Assembly: GCF_001514285.1 (NCBI RefSeq)
Contig: NZ_KQ949027.1
Location: 457,981-521,980 of the forward strand
DNA from: Streptomyces sp. DSM 15324
GTDB lineage: Bacteria > Actinomycetota > Actinomycetes > Streptomycetales > Streptomycetaceae
Direction: 5' to 3'
Length of the DNA: 64,000 nucleotides
The notes below the pieces were generated by a model. It was given only the letters and a program-made list of their open reading frames with translations, searched no databases and was not told the DNA's origin. The position numbers and the translations under genes were made by a program. Below, in pieces: positions 39,661 to 48,727 of this stretch. Numbering within the stretch: the stretch's first letter is position 1; every line of letters begins with the position of its first letter.

Positions 39661-39682
39661 CGTGCTGGACCTGGACTGGGCG

Positions 39683-40552
39683 TCAGGCGGCCGCCCGGGC
39701 CCGGCACTCCTCCAGGAAGTCCAGCAGGCGCAGATGGTGGCGGCGGGCGGAGTGGCCGAGGCTGATGTTGTGGCCGGCGTCCGGTTCGTGGTCGACGCGG
39801 ACGAGGGGGGCGGTGAGGGAGCGGGTCAGCTCGCGCAGGGCCGGCGGGTCCCAGGCCCACAGGCGCTCGTACTCCGCGAAGGTGAACCGAATGGGGACGC
39901 GGATACGGCGGACCACGTCGGCGTACCGGCCGGGCCAGTCGGGGATCTCCTCGGCCTCCCGGGCCGGTACGGGCGCGAGGAAGCGGCGCGCGAGCCGGAA
40001 GGTGTCGGGCGGGTAGAGGGTGAGCGGGCCCCAGTGCAGCCGGGGGTCGGGACGGTGCCGCAGAGCGGCCAGCCGGTCGGGCGGCACGGCCCAGCGGGCG
40101 CCGACACCGGAGACGTCCACGCCGAGGAGGCGGTCCTCCGGGGTGGCCGTGGCCGCCGCTGTCAACGCGACCTTGCCGCCCAGCGAGTGGCCGACGAGCA
40201 GGGTCCCCGCCCCCGTGTCGTGTCCGTCGGCGTACGCCCGTACCGCCGCCCGCACACACCGGGCCTGTTCGGCGAGGGACTGGCCGTGCGGCAGCGAACG
40301 GGCGGAGAGGCCGTAACCGGGGCGGTCGAGGGCGAGCGCGGCGTAGCCGGCGTCGGCGGCGAGGGAGAGGAGGGAGGTGGAGGCGTCGGCCGGGCCGTGG
40401 AAGTAGCCGGCGGCCATCCCGCTGCCGTGCAGGGCGACGAGGACGGCGCGGGGCGGTCCGCCGTCCGAGGGAAGCGCGAGCAGACCGGACAGCGGGACGT
40501 CCCCGCCGTCGAGCTCGACCCGCCGGACCTGCTCCGCGTGCCGTACGGCCAT
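39683..40552 (-). CDS. Alpha/beta hydrolase
   Basis: A 289-residue complete hydrolase. The oxyanion region is LVALHGSGMAAGYF, the nucleophile elbow LLVGHSLGGKVAL and the catalytic His DAGHNISLGHSA; ALDRPGYGLSA is also typical. Substrate unknown (esterase or epoxide-hydrolase-like fold). Its C-terminus lies at the junction where the neighbouring GNAT gene is cut off, so the locus was probably rearranged. Confidence 0.85.
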   Translation of the reverse strand: MAVRHAEQVRRVELDGGDVPLSGLLALPSDGGPPRAVLVALHGSGMAAGYFHGPADASTSLLSLAADAGYAALALDRPGYGLSARSLPHGQSLAEQARCVRAAVRAYADGHDTGAGTLLVGHSLGGKVALTAAATATPEDRLLGVDVSGVGARWAVPPDRLAALRHRPDPRLHWGPLTLYPPDTFRLARRFLAPVPAREAEEIPDWPGRYADVVRRIRVPIRFTFAEYERLWAWDPPALRELTRSLTAPLVRVDHEPDAGHNISLGHSARRHHLRLLDFLEECRARAAA

Positions 40553-40676
40553 GATGTCGCTCCTCGTTGCCGGCCCCCGCGGTCCAATGTCACATCGCTG
40601 GGGGTGGGCGGCGAGGTGGGGAGAGCCGTACCGGGTGCCGGGCGGGCCGGGACCGGTCAGGACGGGTCGGGACGGG

Positions 40677-41105
40677 TCAGGTCCAGTTGCGGCCGGACCT
40701 GCCCTGCTTGGTGTCGGAGCGGGCCTTCTTCTCCCTCAGGCGCCGTTCGTTGATGCCGCGGGGGATGCGGGTGGGGCGGCGCGGCCTGGGCGGCGGCGCC
40801 GTCGCTTCCGCGAGGAGCGCCGCGAGGCGTACGGCGGCGGTCTCCCGGTTGCGCCACTGCGAGCGGTGCTCGGAGGCGCGTACGACGATCACGCCGTCGA
40901 CCAGACGGCCGGCGAGCCGCTCCAGCGCACGCGCCTTCCACACCTCGGGCAGGGCCTCGGTGCGGGCGAGGTCGAAGCGGAGCTCCACCTGCGAGTCGCT
41001 GGTGTTGACGTGCTGCCCGCCCGGCCCCGAGGACCGCGAGAAACGCCACGCCAGCTCGGCCTCGGGGAGCGGGACGGAACCGCGGATGAGATAGGGACCG
41101 GACAT
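40677..41105 (-). CDS. arfB: Peptidyl-tRNA hydrolase ArfB (ribosome rescue)
   Basis: A 142-residue protein from ATG 41105 (ATG 41114 would add three residues). The release-factor motif SRSSGPGGQHVNTSDSQVEL contains GGQ at 29-31, and the tail (RRLREKKARSDTKQGRSGRN) is basic and enters the mRNA channel. It hydrolyses peptidyl-tRNA on stalled ribosomes. Single gene. Confidence 0.92.
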   Translation of the reverse strand: MSGPYLIRGSVPLPEAELAWRFSRSSGPGGQHVNTSDSQVELRFDLARTEALPEVWKARALERLAGRLVDGVIVVRASEHRSQWRNRETAAVRLAALLAEATAPPPRPRRPTRIPRGINERRLREKKARSDTKQGRSGRNWT

Positions 41106-41259
41106 GTCCCCCATGGTCGCCCGCCGGGCATGCTCGCGTCATCCGAAATTCCCCGGTAAAGAAAGCAAAGGGACCAGGAACCTTGCGTACCCCTCTTGGC
41201 GTTCATACCGGTAGCTGTAGCTTTCTGCCGTACCTGAACCGAGGGAAGGGTCCCAAACC

Positions 41260-41835
41260 ATGGCTGTAAGCCTGTCCAAGGGTGGCAACGTCTCGCTCAC
41301 CAAGGAGGCTCCGGGCCTGACCGCCGTCACCGTGGGCCTCGGCTGGGACGTCCGCACCACCACCGGCACGGACTTCGACCTCGACGCCTCCGCCATCGCG
41401 GTCAACAACCAGGGCAAGGTCTACTCCGACGCCCACTTCGTCTTCTTCAACAACAAGCAGACCCCGGACCAGACGATCGTCCACACCGGCGACAACCGCA
41501 CCGGCGAGGGCGCGGGCGACGACGAGTCGATCAACGTCAACCTGGCCGGCCTCCCCGCCGACATCGACAAGATCGTCTTCCCGGTCTCGATCTACGACGC
41601 GGAGAACCGCTCGCAGAACTTCGGCCAGGTCCGCAACGCCTACATCCGCATCGTGAACCAGGCCGGCGGCGCCGAGATCGCCCGCTACGACCTCTCGGAG
41701 GACGCGGCGACCGAGACCGCCATGGTCTTCGGCGAGCTCTACCGCAACGGCGCGGAGTGGAAGTTCCGCGCGGTCGGCCAGGGTTACGCCTCCGGCCTGG
41801 TCGGCATCGCCCAGGACTTCGGCGTCAACGTCTGA
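41260..41835 (+). CDS. terD: TerD-family protein
   Basis: A 191-residue protein. The start VSLSKGGNVSLTKEAPGLTA and the calcium-binding acidic loops TDFDLDASAIAV and HTGDNRTGEGAGDDESI are diagnostic, with VFPVSIYDAENRSQNFGQVR. TerD proteins bind Ca2+ and are linked to tellurite and stress resistance; Streptomyces have many, several affecting development. A GAGGGAAGG sequence lies upstream of ATG 41260. A terminator follows. Confidence 0.94.
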   Translation: MAVSLSKGGNVSLTKEAPGLTAVTVGLGWDVRTTTGTDFDLDASAIAVNNQGKVYSDAHFVFFNNKQTPDQTIVHTGDNRTGEGAGDDESINVNLAGLPADIDKIVFPVSIYDAENRSQNFGQVRNAYIRIVNQAGGAEIARYDLSEDAATETAMVFGELYRNGAEWKFRAVGQGYASGLVGIAQDFGVNV

Positions 41836-41857
41836 TCCAGCACCTGATCGAGCCACC

Positions 41858-41888
41858 GAGGGGCCCCGGTTCACGCCAGGGGCCCCTC
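41858..41888 (+). terminator. Terminator of terD
   Basis: GAGGGGCCCC (41858-41867) pairs with GGGGCCCCTC (41879-41888) around an 11-base loop, 22 bases after the terD stop. It is followed by GTGCGTG without a T run. Confidence 0.8.
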
Positions 41889-41991
41889 GTGCGTGTCAGG
41901 GGGCCGGGGGATCACCCCACGCGCGGAACCCGAAGTCCTCGCCGGCGCTGGTGGCCCCGGGACGAACTGCGGGCGCCCGCCGAGCCGGTGC

Positions 41992-43380
41992 TCAGACCTT
42001 CAGGTGCGGTTTTCCGTCCCCGTACAGCCAGTCGTCCCAGATCTCCTCGAAGTCCTCGTCCGGCGCCTGCCGCTCGACGTACGCCATGAAGTCGTCGGCG
42101 TCCGCGCTGCCGTGGCGGTGGGCGGCGGTCCAGCCCTGGACGAGGTCGTAGAAGGCGTCGTCGCCGACGGTCTGCCGGATCCGGTGGACGACCATCGCGC
42201 CGCGCTGGTAGACGGGATCGGCCGAGATGTCCTCGGCGGTCGGCGGGTCGCCCGGCGGGAAGTCCCACAGGCCGGGGTAGTCGTCCTCGCCGTGCTCGTA
42301 GAGTCCGGTGAAGGTCTCCTCCGCGGTGGCGCCGCCCTCGTCCTCCTCCCACAGCCATTCGGCGTAGGTCGCGAAGGCCTCGTTGAGCCACATGTCGCGC
42401 CAGGTCCTCGGGGTGACGGAGTCGCCGAACCACTGGTGGGCGATCTCGTGGACGAGGGTGGCGGTGTCGGGGGCGCCGGGGAAGACGGGGCGGTTCTGGG
42501 TCTCCAGGGCGTAGTCGGAGTCCTCCGGGCGGTCGACGATCGCACCGGTGGAGGCGAAGGGGTAGGGGCCGAAGTTGTTCCGCGCCCAGTCCATGACCTC
42601 CGGCAGCCGGGCGAGGACCCCGCGGCTCGCGGCCACCTGTGTCGGGTCGACCGCGACGTACACCGGCAGGCCGTCCTTCGTCGTGGAGCGGGTGACGGTG
42701 TAGCGGCCGATGGCGAGGGTGGCGAGATAGCTCGCCATGGGCTCGGCGGTGTGCCAGGTGTAGGTGCTGCGGTCGCCTTCGGTCCGCTCCCCGGCCGGCT
42801 CGCCGTTGGAGACGGCCGTCAGGCCCTTCGGGACGGTGACCGCGATGTCGTACGTGGCCTTGTCGGACGGGTGGTGGTCGCCGGGGAACCAGGCCATGGA
42901 GCCGACCGGTTCCCCGAGGGCCAGGGCGCCGTCGGCCGTGCGCAGCCAGCCCTCCTGCGAGCCGTCGGGGTCGGTGACCGGCCGCGGGGTGCCGGAGTAG
43001 TCGACCGTGACGCGGAACGTCTCGCCCCGGTCCAGGGCGCGGGACGGGCGGACGCTCAGCTCCTGGCCGTCCCGGTTCCAGTCGGCGCTGCTGCCCTCGA
43101 CCGTGACCTTCTGGACGCTCAGTCCCTTCAGGTCCAGGTGGAAGGAGTCGAGGTCCTGCGTGGCGCGGGCCGTGATCGCCGCCGAGCCGGTCAGCACCGG
43201 CCGGCCCCCCGGGTCGTAGGCGAGGGTGAGGTCGTAGTGCGTGACGTCGTACCCGCCGTTGCCGGCCTTCGGGAAGTACGGGTCGCCGACGCCCGCCGCC
43301 CCGTCGGCGTTCCGGCCGCCGCCGCCCGAGCATGCGGTGAGGAGGAGGAGTACGAGGACCGAGCGCACGTATCGGGGCAC
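41992..43380 (-). CDS. M1-family zinc metallopeptidase, lipoprotein
   Basis: A 462-residue protein from GTG 43380 (the frame opens at 43428). The signal sequence ends in the lipobox LLTACSGGG. The N-terminal beta domain (VTHYDLTLAYDPGGRPVLTG) and the catalytic site HEIAHQWFGDSVTPRTW with NEAF (HExxH-x18-E; His311, His315, Glu334) are intact. DYALETQNRPVF takes the place of the GAMEN exopeptidase motif. Only the two N-terminal domains are present, so it is about half the length of classic aminopeptidase N. Extracellular aminopeptidase is likely. Confidence 0.9.
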   Translation of the reverse strand: MPRYVRSVLVLLLLTACSGGGGRNADGAAGVGDPYFPKAGNGGYDVTHYDLTLAYDPGGRPVLTGSAAITARATQDLDSFHLDLKGLSVQKVTVEGSSADWNRDGQELSVRPSRALDRGETFRVTVDYSGTPRPVTDPDGSQEGWLRTADGALALGEPVGSMAWFPGDHHPSDKATYDIAVTVPKGLTAVSNGEPAGERTEGDRSTYTWHTAEPMASYLATLAIGRYTVTRSTTKDGLPVYVAVDPTQVAASRGVLARLPEVMDWARNNFGPYPFASTGAIVDRPEDSDYALETQNRPVFPGAPDTATLVHEIAHQWFGDSVTPRTWRDMWLNEAFATYAEWLWEEDEGGATAEETFTGLYEHGEDDYPGLWDFPPGDPPTAEDISADPVYQRGAMVVHRIRQTVGDDAFYDLVQGWTAAHRHGSADADDFMAYVERQAPDEDFEEIWDDWLYGDGKPHLKV

Positions 43381-43417
43381 GACCGCGATCCTACGAGGGC
43401 ATGACACCATCACCCTC

Positions 43418-43918
43418 GTGCTCGACATCGGCTACGCCCTCTCCAACCGCTTCCCCGACCCGCCGCAGACCGACTACCGGCGCGCGGACGTGCACGCGCT
43501 GCGGCACGACCTGTTCTGCGGTGACGTCTACCTCGCCGACACCAAGGCGGACCGGGAGCTGTCCACAGCCTGGGGATGGGTGCCGGTGCTGGACTTCGCG
43601 TGGGCGCTGTGCGACATCGTGGAGCGGATCGACCGGGATCCGGCGGGCTCGCGCGCCTCCCGCCCCCAGTACGCCGAGCTGGACTTCACCGAGTCCACCG
43701 ACCGCATGCTCTTCGAGCGCCGCTTCGGCTGGGTGGACGTCGAGGCCGACTGGATGCCGGCCGAGGAACCCCCGCTGACCTTCTCCCACACCGAGCTGCG
43801 CCGCGAGTCCCGCGACTTCCTCCACGACCTCCTCGCCGATCTGATCGACCTGCACGAGGACCTGGGCGAGAACCCGGCGATCTGGACCCTCCAGGCCCGC
43901 TTCCCCCGCATCGGCTGA
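43418..43918 (+). CDS. Conserved-looking hypothetical protein
   Basis: A 166-residue acidic soluble protein from GTG 43418, with only a weak ribosome site. Features are VLDIGYALSNRFPDPPQTDY, GDVYLADTKADRELSTAWGW, DFAWALCDIVERIDRDP and the helical end DFLHDLLADLIDLHEDLGEN. No family recognised. It is divergent from the M1 peptidase gene with 37 bases between starts, an unusually short shared promoter. Confidence 0.65.
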   Translation: MLDIGYALSNRFPDPPQTDYRRADVHALRHDLFCGDVYLADTKADRELSTAWGWVPVLDFAWALCDIVERIDRDPAGSRASRPQYAELDFTESTDRMLFERRFGWVDVEADWMPAEEPPLTFSHTELRRESRDFLHDLLADLIDLHEDLGENPAIWTLQARFPRIG

Positions 43919-44023
43919 CCCCAGGGACCACGGGCCTCTCCGCGCCCGGCGGGCGGGTCTGTTCGCGTCCCCGGACGCGCCCGCCGGGCGGGTCCGCGCC
44001 CGCGTCCCCGGCTCCAGCCCCTG

Positions 44024-44701
44024 CTAGCCCTCCACCCTCAGCCCCATCTGCGCCGCCAGCACCGGGGCCAGGTCCAGGAGCTGGGCCGCGCTGATCACCG
44101 CGCCCGACAGCCGGTCCACGCCCGAGGCGATCCCCAGTTCCGCCGCGCCGCGCAGGTCGACGTCGGTGAGGGTCGCCGCGGTGAGGTCCGCCGCCCGCAC
44201 CGCGCAGTCCACGAACTCCACCCGCTCCAGCCGGGCCCCGCCGAAGTCCGGCTCGACGAGCACACAGCCCTGGAACACCACGTCCCGCAGCCGCGCCTGC
44301 CGCAGATTCAGGAAGTCGATCTTCCCGCCCCGGATCAGCACCCGCTCCAGCACGGCGCCGTACAGCTGCGTACCGCCCAGCCGGGCCTCGACCAGCTCGA
44401 CGTCGCGCAGGGTCGCCTCCGCGAGATCGGTGCCGACGCCCCGGACGCCGGTGAGGACCGAGTCGAGGAAGCGGGCGTGTCTGAGCGCCGTGCCGTCCAG
44501 TGCGCACTCCGTCAGGACGCAGTCCATGAAGCGGGCCCCCGCGCCGTCCTGCCCGGCGAGGTCCAGCTCGCGGAACTCCACCCCGTCGTAGTCCCCGTCG
44601 GGCTCCAGTCCCCCTCCGGCGTACGCCTCCAGCGTGGGCAGCCGCACCTCCGGCCGCCGCGCCCCCTTCACTCCCGTGCCACCGCTCGCTCGCCTCGCCA
44701 T
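44024..44701 (-). CDS. Pentapeptide-repeat protein
   Basis: A 225-residue protein from ATG 44701. Consecutive A(D/N)Lxx-type repeats are clear (LDLAGQDGAGARFMDCVLTE, CALDGTALRHARFLDSVLTG, DLAEATLRDVELVEARLGG, LTAATLTDVDLRGA), predicting a right-handed beta-helix. The C-terminal 30 residues are helical. Some such proteins protect gyrase or modulate DNA-binding proteins; function here is unknown. Single gene. Confidence 0.88.
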   Translation of the reverse strand: MARRASGGTGVKGARRPEVRLPTLEAYAGGGLEPDGDYDGVEFRELDLAGQDGAGARFMDCVLTECALDGTALRHARFLDSVLTGVRGVGTDLAEATLRDVELVEARLGGTQLYGAVLERVLIRGGKIDFLNLRQARLRDVVFQGCVLVEPDFGGARLERVEFVDCAVRAADLTAATLTDVDLRGAAELGIASGVDRLSGAVISAAQLLDLAPVLAAQMGLRVEG

Positions 44702-44845
44702 GCCCCCATCGTGCACCCCACCACTGACAACGCCCCTGAACTGCGGCTTCCCCACCACCCCAGTGACCGCCGCCACCCCCGCCACCTCACCCCCAAGCCG
44801 TCGACCAGGGATGCATTACCTCCCGATTCATGGTCTTCTGGGCAA

Positions 44846-46339
44846 ATGAGTGTCACCCGGACAGGTGAAACCTCGACCGAGCCGGACCCCCGCCGCTGGT
44901 GGGGGCTGGTGATCATCGCCCTCGCCCAGCTGATGGTCGTCCTCGACGCGACGATCGTGAACATCGCGCTCCCCTCCGCCCAGCGGGACCTCGGCATCTC
45001 GGACGGCAACCGCCAGTGGGTCATCACCGCCTACACCCTCGCCTTCGGCGGTCTGCTGCTGCTCGGCGGCCGGATCGCCGACCTCGTGGGCCGAAAACGC
45101 ACCTTCGTCATCGGGCTGATCGGCTTCGCGGGCGCCTCCGCGCTCGGCGGCGCGGCCGTCGATCCGGGCATGCTGTTCGGCGCCCGCGCCCTCCAGGGCG
45201 CCTTCGCCGCCGTCCTCGCGCCCTCCGCGCTCAGCCTGCTCACCACGACGTTCACCGACCCCAAGGAACGCGGCAAGGCCTTCGGCATCTACGGCGCCCT
45301 GGCCGGCAGCGGCGCCGCGATCGGGTTCATCGTCGGCGGAGTGCTCACCGAGTACCTGGACTGGCGCTGGTGCCTGTACGTGAACGTGCCCATCGCGATC
45401 GTCGCGGTGCTCGGCGCCTCCGTCCTGCTGCACGACTCCCCCGGCCACCCGGCCCGGCTCGACGTGCCCGGTGTGGTCCTGGGCTGCGGCGGCCTGTTCA
45501 CGATCGTCTACGGCTTCAGCGAGGCCGAGTCGCGCGGCTGGAGCGATCCGTTCGTGCTGGCGCTGTTCGCGGCCGGAGCCGTCCTGCTCGCGGCCTTCGT
45601 GTGGTGGCAGACCCGCGCCCCGAGCCCGCTGCTGCCGCTGCACATCCTCAGGAACCGCAACCGCGCGGGCTGCCTGCTGACGATGATGCTCGCCGTGATC
45701 GGCATGTTCGGCCTGTTCCTGTTCATGACCTACTACCTCCAGGTCATCCTCGGCTACTCGCCCATGAAGACCGGCTTCGCCTTCCTGCCGCTCACCCTCG
45801 CGATCATCGTCGGCTCCACCCAGATCTCGGCCCGCCTGATGAGCCGGGTGCAGCCGCGCGCCCTGATGGTCCCCGGCATGATCCTCGCCGCGAGCGGCAT
45901 GGTGATCCTCACCCAGATATCGGTGGACTCCTCCTACACCAGCGAGATCCTGCCCGCGCTGCTGCTCATGGGCCTCGGCATGGGCCTGACCTTCATGCCG
46001 GTCTTCGCCACGGCCACCGCCGGCGTCGCCCCCCGGGACGCGGGCGTCACCTCGGCCACCGTGAACACCTCGCAGCAGGTAGGCGGTTCCATCGGGACGG
46101 CGCTGCTCAACACCATCGCCACCACCAGCAGCGCCGCCTACATCACGGCCCACTTCACCGGCCCCGCCGAACGGGCCGCGGTCACCCGCGAGGGCATCGT
46201 CCACGGCTACACGGTCGCCATCTGGTGGGCCGCCGGGATCATGCTCCTGGCGGGCCTGATCGCCGGCCTGATGGTGACGGCGAAACCCCCGAGACACGAA
46301 CTCCCCTCCCAGGAGGCGGTCCCGGAGTCGGTGGGCTGA
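44846..46339 (+). CDS. MFS drug exporter, DHA2 (EmrB/QacA) family
   Basis: A 497-residue permease with fourteen predicted spans. Motifs are WWGLVIIALAQLMVVLDATI with NIALPSAQRDLG (motif D1), LLLLGGRIADLVGRKR (motif A) and GSGAAIGFIVGGVLTEYLDW (motif C, antiporter). It should export hydrophobic drugs or metabolites by proton antiport. No TetR or MarR regulator is adjacent. The ribosome site is weak. Confidence 0.9.
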   Translation: MSVTRTGETSTEPDPRRWWGLVIIALAQLMVVLDATIVNIALPSAQRDLGISDGNRQWVITAYTLAFGGLLLLGGRIADLVGRKRTFVIGLIGFAGASALGGAAVDPGMLFGARALQGAFAAVLAPSALSLLTTTFTDPKERGKAFGIYGALAGSGAAIGFIVGGVLTEYLDWRWCLYVNVPIAIVAVLGASVLLHDSPGHPARLDVPGVVLGCGGLFTIVYGFSEAESRGWSDPFVLALFAAGAVLLAAFVWWQTRAPSPLLPLHILRNRNRAGCLLTMMLAVIGMFGLFLFMTYYLQVILGYSPMKTGFAFLPLTLAIIVGSTQISARLMSRVQPRALMVPGMILAASGMVILTQISVDSSYTSEILPALLLMGLGMGLTFMPVFATATAGVAPRDAGVTSATVNTSQQVGGSIGTALLNTIATTSSAAYITAHFTGPAERAAVTREGIVHGYTVAIWWAAGIMLLAGLIAGLMVTAKPPRHELPSQEAVPESVG

Positions 46340-46381
46340 ACGCCCGGGCGGGCTGACTACCGCCAGTGGCGCAGCGCCCTG

Positions 46382-46422
46382 AAGGGGCGCGAGGAACTGC
46401 GCGACCAGCCACGACGCGCCGC
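46382..46422 (-). repeat. Streptomyces dispersed repeat, copy 4 of 5
   Basis: AAGGGGCGCGAGGAACTGCG, then CGACCAGCCACGACGCGCCG is the element in reverse orientation. It lies between the MFS gene and the convergent FAD oxidoreductase gene. Confidence 0.7.
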
Positions 46423-46464
46423 AGACGAACGACGACACCTCAGCAGCCCCTTCCGGCGGAGCCC

Positions 46465-47871
46465 TCAGTGCCGCCCCGCCACCCGGTCCGCGAGCCGCGC
46501 CAGCCGTGAGGAACCCGCGCTGTGGGTGCGCGTCTCACGGCGGTCGGCGGTGCGGTAGGTGGCGTACATGCCCTGGACGCCCAGCCAGCGCAGCGGCTCC
46601 GGCTCCCAGCGGCGGACCCGGTGGCCGACCCAGGGCAGCACGGTGAGGTCGGTGTTGCCGCCCCGGCCCGAGTCCAGCAGCACGAGGTCCCGCAGGGTCC
46701 GGCCGGCCAGGTTGGTGGTGGCGACGCCCGAGCCGACGTAACCGCCCGCCCAGCCGAGCCCCGAGGCCCGGTCCAGGGTGACCGTGGCGCACCAGTCGCG
46801 CGGCACGCCGAGCACCCCGGACCAGGCGTGCGCGATCCGCACCCCGGCGAGCGCCGGGAAGAAGGCCACGAGGATCTCCCGCAGCGCCTCGACGGTCTCG
46901 GGCTGGGTACGGCCGTCGTGGTCGGTGCGCGAGCCGAAGCGGTACGGCACCCCGCGCCCGCCGAGCGCGATCCGCCCGTCGGCGGTGCGCTGGGCGTACA
47001 TGTAGGCGTGCGCCATGTCGCCGAGCGCCTCCCGGCCCGCCCAGCCGACGGCCGCCCACTGCTCGTCGGTGAGCGGCTCGGTGGCGATCATGGAGGAGTT
47101 CATGGGCAGCCAGGTCCGCCGCTCGCCCTTCAGCGCGGCCGTGAAGCCCTCGGTGCAGCGCAGGACGTACGGCGCGCGCACGGTGCCGTACGGCGTCACG
47201 GCGCGTCCGGCGTGGATCTCGGTGACCGGCGTCGACTCATGCACCTCGACGCCCAGCGCCTCGACGGCCGCCGCGAGCCCCTTGACCAGCTTCACCGGGT
47301 GCACCCGCGCCCCGTGCGGGGTCCACGTCGAGCCGACGGCTCCCGCGATCCGCAGCCGCTCGGCGGTCTCCCGGGCGCCGTACAGCTCGCGGTCGGTCTC
47401 GCCGTACGACAGCTCGTGCGCGTGGAAGTCCTTCAGACGGGCCAGTTGCGCGGGGGTGCGGGCCACTTCCAGGACGCCGCCGGAGTGGACGTCGGCGTCG
47501 ACGCCCTCCTCGGCGAGCGCCCGCACCACCTCGGCGACGGTGTCGTTCATGGCGCGCTGGAGCCGTACGGCGGCCTCGTGGCCGTGCAGGGCGGCGTAGC
47601 GGTCGCGGCCCGCGATGCCGTTGTAGAGCCAGCCGCCGTTGCGGCCGGAGGCGCCGTAGCCGCAGAACCGCTGCTCCAGGACGGTGATCCGCAGGTCGGG
47701 GGCGGCCTTCTTCAGGTAGTACGCCGTCCACAGTCCGGTGTAGCCGCCGCCGACGATCACGACGTCGGCGGACCGGTCACCGCCGAGCGGCTCCCGTACG
47801 GCCGGGAGTCCGTCGTCCGCGTACCAGTAGGAGATCCCGCCGTTCACGACACCGCTCGCCAAGGTGCTCAT
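46465..47871 (-). CDS. FAD-dependent oxidoreductase, DAO family
   Basis: A 468-residue flavoprotein. The dinucleotide fold is DVVIVGGGYTGLWTAYYLKK with acidic end VLEQ, then GYGASGRNGGW, a motif of the gamma-glutamylputrescine oxidase / D-amino-acid oxidase group. GLGWAGGYVGSGVATTNLAG is the C-terminal FAD site. Substrate is probably a secondary amine or amino acid. It lies nine bases after the rhomboid-like gene, a possible two-gene operon. Confidence 0.87.
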   Translation of the reverse strand: MSTLASGVVNGGISYWYADDGLPAVREPLGGDRSADVVIVGGGYTGLWTAYYLKKAAPDLRITVLEQRFCGYGASGRNGGWLYNGIAGRDRYAALHGHEAAVRLQRAMNDTVAEVVRALAEEGVDADVHSGGVLEVARTPAQLARLKDFHAHELSYGETDRELYGARETAERLRIAGAVGSTWTPHGARVHPVKLVKGLAAAVEALGVEVHESTPVTEIHAGRAVTPYGTVRAPYVLRCTEGFTAALKGERRTWLPMNSSMIATEPLTDEQWAAVGWAGREALGDMAHAYMYAQRTADGRIALGGRGVPYRFGSRTDHDGRTQPETVEALREILVAFFPALAGVRIAHAWSGVLGVPRDWCATVTLDRASGLGWAGGYVGSGVATTNLAGRTLRDLVLLDSGRGGNTDLTVLPWVGHRVRRWEPEPLRWLGVQGMYATYRTADRRETRTHSAGSSRLARLADRVAGRH

Positions 47872-47880
47872 GGCCGGACG

Positions 47881-48558
47881 TTAACCCGGCGGAACGGCCC
47901 GTGTCTCCTTCGGATTCCGTGCTCCTGGCCGCCCTCCCGTGCGGCCTCTGACCAGCGGATAGCAGCCGAGACCGATGAGGGCGGCGACGAAGTGGCCGAA
48001 GTCGGTGAAGGTCGGCCCGGCGGTCAGCGGCAGCGCGAAGAAGGCGAGCACGACGGCCAGATAGCCCCATCGCCACGGCGTGCGGATCCGGTAGCCGAGC
48101 ACCGCCGCCACCCCGGCGAGCGCGTAGCTCACGCCCACGTCCAGGGTGTTGACCGAGGACGCCGGTGCCATCCCGTCCCGGATCGCCTTGAGCAGCGTGC
48201 CCTCGCTGACCAGGGTCGCCAGCACATGCGCCGCCACGCACACCGTCAGCCAGCGCCAGGTCCCGAGCCAGCGCTCGGCCTGGGCGTGGAAGACGGAGTA
48301 CAGCACCGCGTACGGCAGCCAGTACCCGCCGTCGATCCACATCGCACTCGCGATCAGCACCCGCACGGGATGCCGGGACAGCTCGTGCAGGTTGGTCGAC
48401 CGCTGCCGCAGGAACTCCTGCTCGAACTCCGGGGACATGTGGTGCAGCGCAACCGTGGTGAAGAACAGGACGGCAAGCCACACATAGGTGCCGGGCGCGC
48501 TGCGCACGTAGGCCCACACCACCCGCCGCACACCGGAAAACCGCGGGAGCCGATTCAC
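47881..48558 (-). CDS. Rhomboid-like membrane protein
   Basis: A 225-residue protein from GTG 48558 with six hydrophobic segments. Rhomboid features are WIDGGYWLPYAVLYSVFHAQ AERWLG, then LDVGVSYALAGVAAVLGY (Ser of the GxS region, with Tyr where the family usually has Gly) and FGHFVAALIGL (catalytic-type His). Actinobacteria carry many such rhomboid-like proteins of unknown activity; the altered GxS motif makes proteolysis uncertain. Confidence 0.75.
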   Translation of the reverse strand: MNRLPRFSGVRRVVWAYVRSAPGTYVWLAVLFFTTVALHHMSPEFEQEFLRQRSTNLHELSRHPVRVLIASAMWIDGGYWLPYAVLYSVFHAQAERWLGTWRWLTVCVAAHVLATLVSEGTLLKAIRDGMAPASSVNTLDVGVSYALAGVAAVLGYRIRTPWRWGYLAVVLAFFALPLTAGPTFTDFGHFVAALIGLGCYPLVRGRTGGRPGARNPKETRAVPPG

Positions 48559-48727
48559 ACTCGCAAGTATCGTCCGGGAGGTGATCAGGATCCTGGGCGC
48601 ACTGGCGCCAGAACAGGTAAAGATCAACGGCACGGCGGGGCGGGCGTTCGTCACCGGGCTGCGGCGAACGGCCGGGCGGCGGCCGAGGGGGAGATCGGCC
48701 GCCGGGTGATGGGGCGGTGACGTGGCG

